A DNA stretch of 64,000 nucleotides from assembly GCA_005408345.1 (NCBI GenBank), contig SEMN01000311.1, positions 62,001 to 126,000 of the forward strand, written 5' to 3'. Below are positions 28,420 to 34,620 of the stretch, piece after piece. The DNA is from Macquaria australasica. Lineage: Eukaryota; Chordata; Actinopteri; Centrarchiformes; Percichthyidae. Each line of letters opens with the position of its first letter. Position 1 is the stretch's first letter. The position numbers were made by a program, and so were the translations under genes. Under the pieces are notes generated by a model, which did no database searches, was not told where the DNA came from, and worked only from the letters and a program-made list of their open reading frames with translations.

Positions 28420-30104
28420 AGTGGGTGAGTACTGACGAGCGTCTATATCTAGCTCTACATCCTCCCTTGCCACTGGAAGCTGAGAGTGTGTAGGTGAGGG
28501 TTGCTGCTGCAGAGGCGTAGATAAACTCAGCTCTGCAGCCTTCGTTGCCCACAACAACTCAGCCTCCAAAATAGCCTCTCAATCCACACCAAAGGCCTGC
28601 ATCTGTGCTTCACTGCTGGCTCTTTCTAAAGCATAGATCCAATATTAGCCGTTCCTAATGATCTCTGGGGCGCCTGTGAGCTGTCAAAATACAGATGAGA
28701 GTGGAACATATATAGAAGTGAAGGAATCTGCTGTATGGAAGCTCAGGAGACAAATGGTCAAGAGCTGAAATCATGCCAGAATAGCTGTGCAACTTGTGTT
28801 CATCATTTTAAAAGAGAAGTGCAGATGTGACAGAAGCAGTTTCCTGTTGATACAGGAGGCCTGCTCCTGGTTGTCCACTCGTGAACAGAATTTCAAATAG
28901 AGCTGCGTCCTCACAGCTTTGCGCACCAAAGACAGCAGAGTGCCCAGTTTGGATATGTGCGCATTTCTCCAGCTGACTGAAATGTGAGCTGTAGGTGTGT
29001 CAGGGAGGAACATTCATCCACTTACTATATTGTGTATTGTAAAGCATTCATTTAAATCCAATGTGACAGAATGAACATTCCCACAGCTCTGTTTATCTAC
29101 TGGATGCTAAGCGGAGCTGACAAGATAGCGCAAATTTTTTTCAAGGCAGACTTGTTGCTCAGTTCAGAGGATGATGAATCGTTGTGAATAACGCACACAC
29201 ATACAGAGAAAAGACGCACGGGAAAACAGCAAAGATTTTACAGCTTGATGATTTTTTACGCACGTACCTTGTGCAATTTCCACATTGCGCCCAAAGCTTT
29301 GACTTCATGTGTGCCGTGTTTTCCTTCTTCCAAACACTGATAACACACAGGCATCTTACACTGCACACAGTACATGCTTAGATTCTCCAGTTCGTGCTCT
29401 GTGCAAGTGGAGATCTTGCGGGGACTCGTGCGGCGACTTATCCGCCCCTGCGCTGGCGGCACCAGGCGATGCTTGGCGAGGGGACCGCGGGGAGGATGGC
29501 ACCGGAGGCGGCACGGGTCGCAGTAGAAGACGTCGCACTGCTCGCACATCACGGTGGCCTCCTTCGGACTCTTCTCGCAGAGCTGGCACTTGAGAGCGGC
29601 CGCTTTGCTCTGCTGATACCTGTCCACAACCCCCTCCAGCACCCGGTTCTTGGCGAATCCGCGGAGACCCCGGTCGTCCAGGATTAGGCTGCGGTGACAC
29701 TGCGGGCAAGTGATGCAGGAGTTGCGGGGGATCGGGGGTAAAGAGCCGGGCTGCGGTAGTAGGTGCTGTTGCGGAGGAGGCTGGGGGACACTCGGGGGAA
29801 ATACCCGCACTCCGTTAGGTGATTTTTGGCAAGGGGTGGTCGGAGCGCTGATGAAGCCCCCGTAGGAACCGTATCCACTGTCCGCCTCACTGTACAAACT
29901 CATTTTATCCAAATCCAGATAATCATAGTCGGAGACGCCGGATCCGGAGGCTCGGCTGCTCTGTGGGGACTCAGCGTCGGGAGTCTGCACAAGGATATTC
30001 CGAGCACAAGCCAGGCAAATGTTGTGGGAGCACGGCAGTATGATGGGCTCCCGGTAAAAAGAGCCGCAAACAGGGCATTTTAACTCTTCCTCCATTTCAT
30101 CCAT
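669..30104 (-). CDS. trim9: trim9, E3 ubiquitin-protein ligase TRIM9 (3' end beyond the window)
   Basis: Six coding exons join in frame (30104-29268, 15147-15052, 13766-13644, 3383-3273, 2030-1877, 814-669) to give 489 residues; human TRIM9 is about 710. Seen domains: split RING (C10, C13, C25, H27, C30, C33, then C133 and C136 after a long insertion), B-box 1 (C173 to H212), B-box 2 (C234 to H266), coiled coil across exons 1-4, COS box in exon 5, and the start of fibronectin III in exon 6. The family is a brain-enriched RING E3 ligase linked to microtubules and exocytosis, acting in axon branching downstream of netrin/DCC and as a brake on NF-kB. The start is the ATG in GCAGCCATGG, a strong initiation context. 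TRIM67, the close paralogue, is disfavoured because exon 1 carries the TRIM9-type stretch YDYLDLDKMSLYSEADSGYG and tmx1 is the neighbour. Intron lengths are about 14.1, 1.3, 10.3, 1.2 and 1.1 kb. The last exons (SPRY) are missing only because the window ends. Confidence -1.
815..1876. other. trim9 intron 5
   Basis: Holds the (CA)n microsatellite at 884-961 and otherwise AT-rich sequence in which I see nothing specific. Confidence -1.
884..961. repeat. (CA)n microsatellite
   Basis: About 78 bases of CA dinucleotides with a few CG interruptions, 70 bases upstream of the exon 6 acceptor on the gene strand. Long His/Thr or Val/Cys reading frames here are only the translated repeat. Confidence -1.
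1877..2030 (-). CDS. trim9: trim9 coding exon 5 (COS box)
   Basis: This 154-nt exon gives 51 codons plus one base (phase 1 at its 3' end). It starts ISDALIRRVHMTEGQWGKGT and ends LDFVQMK. This is the COS box, the microtubule-association segment between coiled coil and fibronectin III in class I TRIM proteins. The acceptor is TTGTTCTCAG and the donor GTAAAA, which has only a fair match to consensus. Confidence -1.
2031..3272. other. trim9 intron 4
   Basis: About half of this 1.24-kb intron is a LINE fragment (described separately). The remainder (2031-2650) is AT-rich with nothing I recognise. Confidence -1.
2650..3264 (-). mobile_element. 5'-truncated non-LTR retrotransposon (LINE) 3' end
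   Basis: On the minus strand, 3267-3013 reads through a typical C-terminal segment of a fish LINE polyprotein. Recognisable parts are ASRVLTKTKGDHISPVLRSL, HWLPV and YEPSRPLR, followed by AFRFYSPYI and a stop. After the stop comes an AT-rich 3' UTR that ends, read on the same strand, in a TTGCC-type tail near 2655, as L2-like fish LINEs do. Only the last part of the ORF is present, so it is dead. A 5' truncation like this is the usual outcome of target-primed reverse transcription. The family name is from memory, so L2/Rex1-like is a guess; LINE origin is fairly secure. It lies sense to trim9. Confidence -1.
3273..3383 (-). CDS. trim9: trim9 coding exon 4 (end of coiled coil)
   Basis: This 111-nt, phase-0 exon encodes 37 residues from VVRDQISHCTVKLRQTTGLM to NDPSGFLQ. 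The acceptor is CTTCCAG after a T/C-rich tract, and the donor is GTAGGA. A 5'-truncated LINE in the same orientation begins within about 10 bases of the donor, so almost the whole proximal intron is retrotransposon sequence. Confidence -1.
7130..7605 (+). repeat. dispersed repeat family B, copy 1
   Basis: Begins near a TTTTTTTTGCCCACTTGGGG motif and contains CCAATATTCACTCTC and a tract around ATGTTTACCATCTACATGC. The same ordered blocks recur at 24118-24665 (same strand), 49600-49835 (same strand, partial) and, inverted, at 26775-27310 and 50828-51345. It has no coding potential. It is probably a non-autonomous element; I cannot name the family. Confidence -1.
8420..8935. repeat. dispersed repeat family D, two adjoining degenerate copies
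   Basis: Starts with GCCTGCAACTAAATGAATTG and carries GTCTATAAAATG and AAGCTGAAACTTAAGAATG blocks. Around 8680 a second related unit begins (GTTGAAACAATTAATACATT). I recognise the ordered blocks of a very common teleost repeat that starts GGGCTGCAACTAACGATTA. Related pieces occur at 17515-17720, 27325-27540, 30995-31261, 55870-56030 and 59020-59310. It is diverged and has no ORF. Confidence -1.
9472..9833 (+). repeat. dispersed repeat family A, copy 1, with internal inverted repeat
   Basis: Begins GCTTAGCTTAGCATAAAGAC and ends with TATCAATCTTCTGAACTAAT and a CTATTCCCTT block. An inverted counterpart of the first 23 bases lies at 9701-9723 (one mismatch), giving a large potential stem. Other copies of its 3' half are at 12199-12375, 17895-18030 and 42925-43078. 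I recall this as a widespread teleost non-autonomous repeat, but not its formal name. Confidence -1.
9843..9905 (+). repeat. 63-bp perfect direct repeat, copy 1
   Basis: Identical over all 63 bases to 11937-11999. With the block at 10065-10244 it forms one copy of a local duplication inside trim9 intron 3. Confidence -1.
10065..10244 (+). repeat. local duplication, second block, copy 1
   Basis: This 180-bp block is nearly identical to 12011-12184; differences are a handful of substitutions and a shorter poly-A run. Here it is separated from the 63-bp block by about 160 bases that are missing from the other copy. Confidence -1.
11937..11999 (+). repeat. 63-bp perfect direct repeat, copy 2
   Basis: Identical to 9843-9905, 2,094 bases upstream. 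Confidence -1.
12011..12184 (+). repeat. local duplication, second block, copy 2
   Basis: Matches 10065-10244. Only 11 bases separate it from the 63-bp repeat, so this copy has lost the spacer or copy 1 has gained it. A family A repeat fragment follows at once. Confidence -1.
12199..12375 (+). repeat. dispersed repeat family A, copy 2 (3' half)
   Basis: Contains GGAGCAGTAACTTCCTGGAG and then the shared end block TATCAATCTTCTCATTTTAC, CTTGGCAAGAAAGCGAATAA. It is a 3' fragment of the family described at 9472. Confidence -1.
12697..12727. repeat. (TG)n microsatellite
   Basis: About 31 bases of TG dinucleotides in trim9 intron 3. Confidence -1.
12850..12875. repeat. (CTC)n microsatellite
   Basis: About eight CTC/TCC triplets in trim9 intron 3. 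Confidence -1.
13644..13766 (-). CDS. trim9: trim9 coding exon 3 (coiled coil)
   Basis: This 123-nt, phase-0 exon encodes 41 residues beginning ENGVEFEACLVAQCDALIDA and ending EHEHKLK, the central coiled coil that mediates dimerisation. The acceptor is TCTTGCAG before GAG, and the donor is GTGAGT, a strong consensus site. Confidence -1.
13767..15051. other. trim9 intron 2
   Basis: 1.3 kb, ending at its 5' (gene-strand) side in the microsatellite at 15005-15049. I see nothing else specific. Confidence -1.
15005..15049. repeat. (GT)n microsatellite joined to the exon 2 donor
   Basis: 45 bases of pure TG/GT on the plus strand, which is (CA)n on the trim9 strand, separated from exon 2 by only two bases. 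The donor therefore reads CAG then GTACACACAC. Confidence -1.
15052..15147 (-). CDS. trim9: trim9 coding exon 2 (coiled coil)
   Basis: This 96-nt, phase-0 exon encodes 32 residues beginning GQLSQALNGLSDRATEAKEF, the first helix of the coiled coil. The acceptor is CTCTCCACAG, ending at 15148. The donor is GTACAC at 15051 and downstream; its intronic bases are themselves the start of a long (CA)n run. The exon matches human TRIM9 nearly residue for residue, as I recall that protein. Confidence -1.
15490..15990 (+). mobile_element. decayed LINE ORF2 C-terminal fragment with 3' tail
   Basis: An open stretch 15551-15733 reads GDLGEVESEPHFLLYCTNND and later RQNPEIFW, then a stop. The pattern of acidic residues followed by HFLLYC is that of the C-terminal Cys/His region of L1-like ORF2 proteins in fish. 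The frame is broken upstream of 15551. The 3' part ends near 15985 with an AATAATAAAAATG-type tail. Attribution is from pattern memory; LINE origin is likely and the clade uncertain. Confidence -1.
17515..17720 (+). repeat. dispersed repeat family D, degenerate copy
   Basis: Carries the ordered blocks AATAATGAAAAATGCCTCAC, GCTTGTTTTGTCTGATCAAT and GCAAATTCTCACATTTTGCA of the family described at 8420. Confidence -1.
17895..18030 (+). repeat. dispersed repeat family A, copy 3 (3' end)
   Basis: Ends with TATCGATCTTCTCACCTAAC, then GCAAGAAAGCGAATAAGCGT and TATTCCTTTAAGG, which looks closest to the intact family end. Confidence -1.
22180..22390. repeat. possible dispersed repeat
   Basis: The block around TAGACACCTGTCAGCCAATC resembles a teleost repeat I recall, but no second copy is in this window. 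Low confidence. Confidence -1.
24118..24665 (+). repeat. dispersed repeat family B, copy 2
   Basis: Same order of blocks as 7130-7605: TTTTGGCCACTTGGGGACAG, CCAATATTCACTCTGC, CACTATGTTCACCAGCTGGG and GTGTTCTTCATGACAAGC. It contains an extra middle part (CTGTTTGGTGCTGAGGCAGG) that is also seen in the inverted copies, so this is one of the fuller copies. Confidence -1.
26775..27310 (-). repeat. dispersed repeat family B, copy 3 (inverted)
   Basis: On the plus strand reads CTGCCCAGCACCAAACAACA, AGTTAGCAACTAGCTGGTGA and GGAGACCAAAACAGAGC, the reverse complement of the 24118 copy. Confidence -1.
27325..27540. repeat. degenerate repeat related to family D
   Basis: Contains TGAGGGTTTGCTGCTTTTCT, GTTTTATGGCATTGTAAGC and ends GGTGCAGCCCTAC. 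It follows directly on family B copy 3. Confidence -1.
28379..28412. repeat. (GT)n microsatellite
   Basis: 34 bases of GT followed by GGGT/GAGT units. Confidence -1.
29268..30104 (-). CDS. trim9: trim9 coding exon 1 (RING, B-box 1, B-box 2)
   Basis: This exon has 279 complete codons, from ATG (30104-30102) to the AAG before the donor GTACGT at 29267. The RING cysteines are interrupted by about 100 residues rich in Ser, Pro and Gln, a layout known for TRIM9 and TRIM67. That insertion holds a DSGYGS sequence at residues 75-80, the beta-TrCP phospho-degron reported in human TRIM9 (S76 and S80). The exon is more GC-rich than the flanking sequence. The frame stays open upstream to 30149, but that codon is GTG, so the ATG at 30104 is preferred. 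Confidence -1.
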
Positions 30105-30400
30105 GGCTGCCTCTGTGAGGTGAGAGATTCCTCCGAGGAGTGCAAACACAAACAGGAGAAGTTAGAGCAGAGCGTCGGCTGATTAGTCTGCTGCTCTGTT
30201 TGTGCGTAAACGGAGCTCCAGACTCGTCCTACTGCGATTCCTGCAAGCGCAACCTTCACCAGAGGAAAGGCATCAGCACCGAGGAAGCAGACTAACCGAC
30301 ACACACACACACACACACTCTTCGCCAATAGGCAAACAGCATCAGATCAGACTGGGTTACCATTGGACAATCAGTGGATTCCAAACAACCATTGGTTAAC
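30105..30400 (-). promoter_or_regulatory. trim9: trim9 5' UTR and probable proximal promoter
   Basis: This stretch lies immediately upstream of the trim9 ATG. Read on the gene strand it has CCAAT pentamers at 30366-30362 and 30395-30391; a further CCAAT sits on the opposite strand at 30325-30329. A (CA)n run occupies 30299-30318. I see no clear TATA box and cannot place the start site, so the UTR/promoter boundary is unknown. Confidence -1.
30299..30318. repeat. (CA)n microsatellite
   Basis: Twenty bases of CA in the trim9 5' UTR/promoter region. Confidence -1.
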
Positions 30401-30727
30401 TCAACTGTCAGTGTGGATTACTGTTAATGAGCTTTACAGCGACATACAACAACATATAGTGTCTGCAGACATTACTGAACAACATCTAATACCAGCATAA
30501 TTGTTTTAGGGGATTATAAGGAAAACAATGCAAGGCTATCCTTTAAATACCGTGTAAATGAATACAAATTAACATCATGATTATGCAGACATATTAGATC
30601 AAATGCAAATTTTTTATTTCTGTGGTTCTATGAAGACCAGAAGTATTATCTTTGTGTACTGATTTACAAGACGCTCTCTTAAGCCGATTAGTCTAGAGGC
30701 TTACAATGTAAACATATTCAGTTATAA

Positions 30728-31400
30728 GTCCCGCATTCAAACTGTTACTTAAGTAGACTACTATCAGCAAAATAGTAAAATTAGGCTACTCATGATCTCA
30801 GGATGTTACATGATTATATTATGGGATTATTTTGACTGGTACATTAATGTGTAAGCTGGTTTTCTTATACATTAATGTTTTAATATTTTTAAGTTATATA
30901 GAGTTGAGTGGTTAATTTATAACAATGCATCATATTTTATAGGCTTATCACGTTTGTATGCTAAATCTTAATCAGCAAAGTAACTTGTATTGCTGTAGGG
31001 CTTCAACTAATGGTACTTTTGTATTATCATTTTACAGTATTGATTAATCATCAGTGATGAAAAATTGCTTGTCTTGTCTGATCAACAACCCCAAAACCCC
31101 CCAAAATAATCAATTTAACTTCTCATGTTTGAGAAGATGCAGTCAGTGAATGTTTGACATTTTTGTTTGATAACTGACATAATGACTTTTTGAATTGTTA
31201 TCAATCCCCTGTCAACAGACTAACTGATTGATTGACTGACCATTTCAGCATTATACAGCTGTCAAATAGATAAAGTGGCGTAAAAAATACAATATTTCCC
31301 TCTGAAATGTAGTGGAGTACAATTGTAAAGTAGTATAAAAGGAAATACTAAAGTAAGCTGCTCAGAACTGTACTTAGGTACTTTCCACAACTGATTTTTC
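30728..31400 (-). repeat. dispersed repeat family E, copy 1, interrupted by a family D insertion
   Basis: On the plus strand it has CAATGCATCATATTTTATAG and GCAAAGTAACTTG, then, after an interruption, TACAATATTTCCCTCTGAAA, GTAGTGGAGTAC and TACTTTCCACAACTG. Read on the minus strand this is the well-known teleost repeat that begins AGTGGTGGAAAGTAC. The interruption (30995-31261) starts GGGCTTCAACTAATGG, the start of family D. Confidence -1.
30995..31261 (+). repeat. dispersed repeat family D inserted in family E
   Basis: Starts GGGCTTCAACTAATGGTAC and contains TTGCTTGTCTTGTCTGATCA, diagnostic blocks of family D. It splits the family E copy, so it arrived later. Confidence -1.
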
Positions 31401-32463
31401 TGACTGGCAGCAACAGGACAGACCATTTTAAGAATGCTTAAGCCAGGATCTGCATATAAAAACCCAGGCAGCTTTGCATAGCTGCTGCACAGTACAAACT
31501 TGCAAGATTTTGGGTTGTTTGTTTGTTGAAAAGCTTCTCCCCTCGGCTGCTGAGGGAGCAAAGTTCACTCCTGGGGGAGAGATTGAAAACATGGAAACTG
31601 ACACCTTGTGAGATAAGATAAAGCAGCAGCAGCTCGAAAGAGGATTCTCTTCGGTATCCAGAGCCCTCTCTCCATTTCTTTGGCCAAATACCTCAGTCAT
31701 CTCTGAGACATCCATGGCAACGTGAGCTCCCAGTTTTAGTCTTCAGCGGGGCTGTTGATAGGGAAATTAAAAGCAATAATCCCATTTTATGTTCCGCCTG
31801 TTCCTCAGACCCACAGAGGGCAACGTGAGGCCACTCAGTGAGATTACATCTGCATATTTTGTAAAGCAGTTTGAGAATGGGAAGAGCATTAATATGGACG
31901 TCTTTGTCTAATAAAGATAATCAGTCTGGCATTCAGGAATGTGTCCAATGCAAAAGAATGTAGGTTGACTGATGAACATATAAAAGTGTATTGTGAGTAA
32001 TCTCACTGAGATCAGTGATGATGTTGATTCAAATGTACTTAAGGAAATGAAAAGATAACATGGATTTATAGCCAATAACTTTACATTTATATTTATAAAA
32101 TGATCCTCATGTAAAGACACATATTTCCATTCTCATTAGGTATAATAATCAAATAAAAACAATCAAAGCATTGGGTGTTTAACTTCCATCAGAGCCTTCT
32201 GTGCAGAAAGATTTGTGAAAATATACAACAAATGGCAAGTTTATCTGTGTAAATATTTCCCCGGATTTAACCAAATACAGTGTTGATTCAAACCAAATGT
32301 TTGTAACAAGACCATCAGCTATTTTTGGATGTGTGCTGCTCGCTGACGCCTCCAGCATGATGACATTGTTCTCTGTGTAATCTTCTCAGTTTGGGGGCCA
32401 CACTGCTTCTTCCTGTTTGCTGCCTCCGACCAGACAAGCGGCCAATCCTACTGAATCTCTGTC

Positions 32464-32484
32464 ATCTTTTTTTTTTTTTTTTTT
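32464..32484. repeat. poly-T tract
   Basis: A T run of about 20 bases, 40 bases before a (CA)n microsatellite. Confidence -1.
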
Positions 32485-32519
32485 CTTTTTGTGTCAGTGC
32501 CAAAACTCTCCTGCTGCCA

Positions 32520-32521
<2 letters not shown>

Positions 32522-32571
<50 letters not shown>
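32522..32571. repeat. (CA)n microsatellite
   Basis: 50 bases of uninterrupted AC dinucleotides. Confidence -1.
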
Positions 32572-32572
<1 letters not shown>

Positions 32573-34095
32573 AGGCGTCTGTGAGAGAAAATCTTCACAG
32601 ATTTCTTTTTACTTTTCTGTGATCACATCCCAGAATGCTCCTAAGTCTGTGATTAAGTTGCCATTTTTTGGGTTTTTCACGTGATCTCATGTGCAGTAAC
32701 ATAGAAGAGGCATCATGAGGACAAATGTAAATAGGTGCTGATTAACTGGCATGTGATAAGGCAGAGCCGACCTTGACCATTGAGTGGTTTGCGGTTGTAC
32801 TAGATATGATAAGTTCAACAAAATGAATGAACAAGACAAGAACGAAAGTCAACACAATCTGAGATAAGTACCTTCACGATCTATTCTTCGGCAGTCTGCA
32901 TCATATTTTTTTGGTTGTGTCGTATCCTTTCTACATTCGGACATCTTTTACATGAAGACAGGTGAGATTCAGCCCTTTCCAATGAGAACATTACTCTGAA
33001 ATATGCATCAAACTTTAACCAGAGGCCTTGAGAAGGACCATTCATAGGGTTAAAGGCTAATAGACAAATACTGTATTTACTGTAGTCTGTTTAAAGATAG
33101 TGTTTCTGCGCATAGGTCACACTTTTACCAATCTTTACATGCTTATTTGTACATTATGTGAGCTTAACCTAATATTTACAATACACAAGATGGTTCAGTG
33201 CCATGTGAAGTTGCAACACGTTACAATGAGGGGGGAGCCCAAAAACCAAATCCTGCTTAAGGCCCCCAAAAGTCTAGGGCCAGCCCTTTGATAAGGCAAC
33301 ACACAAAGTCAAATTAAAGGGAAAGGGACAAGTATTCAACCCACAGTTCAATCGTCCTGCTCGGAGCTCACGTAATCTATTGGGGTCTGCCCCCTATCGA
33401 TAAGGGATAAAGTCTCCTTTGTGTGTTGCACTGAGTCTATTAACTCTGCAGTCCCAGAGGCATCACACCGTCTGTGTAAAGAAGTACACAGACTGCAGGA
33501 GCTTTACGGCACACAGCTCAGGCTAGATAGGGATCTCTATGGGACGCAGTGGTGATATTGTCAAGATATGAATAGGAGCGGCTGGTGTTTTTGTTACTGA
33601 GTTCTGGCTTAAGAAAAGTTGTGGTTTTATATCTCTTTAAAGGATGGAGTTACTGTATTTTGGGGAGTGGATGATGGATGGTGGATGCTGCGATCCAAAA
33701 TTACACGGTGAAGCAAACTTACTTTCTAAACAAGCTTTGAAATTTCTTTTGTTTTGAGTTAAAGATAAAGAAGTGGAACTGAAATTGCTTCATAGTAAAT
33801 GAGGACTGTCAGCAGCATCCTGGTAAGAATGGGCGTTAATTTGTAGTTTTGCAGAAAAGATTTTTATGTGCAATGTTATTCTAACTTTCTGTAATATCTG
33901 TGCATGGCAGCTACATAGTTAAAGATTGTGATTAAGGCAAATGAACAGCAAGTCCTCCAGATTAAACGACAAAATACGTTGTTTGTTCATGCCCTCTAGA
34001 AAGACACATTTTCAGATCTGACGCCCCAATGAACAGGACAACATCATTTGTCTGCCTTCCAATTAAAAAAGAAATCACTGATGAAACATGTGACA

Positions 34096-34169
34096 ATACG
34101 GAGCCCCGGAGTAAAATGTGGCCTCGAAATATTTTTTTTTCTCTCTATGGCCACTCCGGGGCTCCGTAT
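34096..34169. repeat. perfect 17-bp inverted repeat (hairpin)
   Basis: ATACGGAGCCCCGGAGT at 34096-34112 pairs perfectly with ACTCCGGGGCTCCGTAT at 34153-34169. A further TGGCC/GGCCA pair lies inside, around a T-rich loop. It stands out because the stem is GC-rich in AT-rich surroundings. Confidence -1.
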
Positions 34170-34620
34170 GACAAAGCTATTGTTAAGGTTTGGTTAGGAT
34201 TAGGCAAAGATCATGGTTTGAGTTAAAATAAGTTCTTTGTTAAGGTTTGGTTAACGATCGTGGTCAAGGTTAAAAAACCAATGTTGACTATTGGTTAGAA
34301 ACTGGAATCGAACAGCAGTCTCTTGTGATTAAGTCCAATGTTTTGTTGACCCATCCATCCACCGCAACCTCCTCCCTACATGGACTTTGTCGCTCTTTAA
34401 TAATGTCGCCTGACTTCCTCCTTTGTTCCCGTCATAGTTACCAGGACCGCAACATAAACATAAACATATGTTGTTTTGGGGAACTTGTTGAAACGGCTGA
34501 TGCTGTCGTTTTTCTTGGTAGGACAGTCTCCAAATGAAATATGGTTAAGGTTTTAGGAAACTGCAACACTTTTGAGATTTGGGAAAGATCATGGTTATGG
34601 TTAATAAAAACGCAAATGGT
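34170..34620. repeat. repeat-like sequence next to the hairpin
   Basis: Contains a reiterated GTTAAGGTTTGGTTA motif (34182 and 34240 region) and, on the minus strand, TGTTCGATTCCAG, a near match to a tRNA B box. I recall similar sequence as a dispersed teleost repeat; no other copy is in this window. Confidence -1.

Larger units (their letters stand above)
15148..29267. other. trim9 intron 1
   Basis: A 14.1-kb intron. Identified content: a LINE fragment (15490-15990), repeat copies of families A, B and D, one possible repeat near 22180-22390, and a (GT)n run. In 16000-17500, 18040-22150, 22400-24110, 24670-26770 and 27550-29260 I see no gene and nothing I can name. The block around 19500-19740 lacks low-complexity sequence and could be conserved non-coding DNA, which cannot be judged without other genomes. 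Confidence -1.

Noticed and set aside
29268..30104. Assignment to TRIM67 instead of TRIM9
   Set aside because: The RING insertion and B-box sequence follow TRIM9, and tmx1 is its expected neighbour.
30105..30149. In-frame N-terminal extension of TRIM9 starting at 30149
   Set aside because: The codon at 30149-30147 is GTG, not ATG, and the ATG at 30104 has a strong initiation context and matches the family start.
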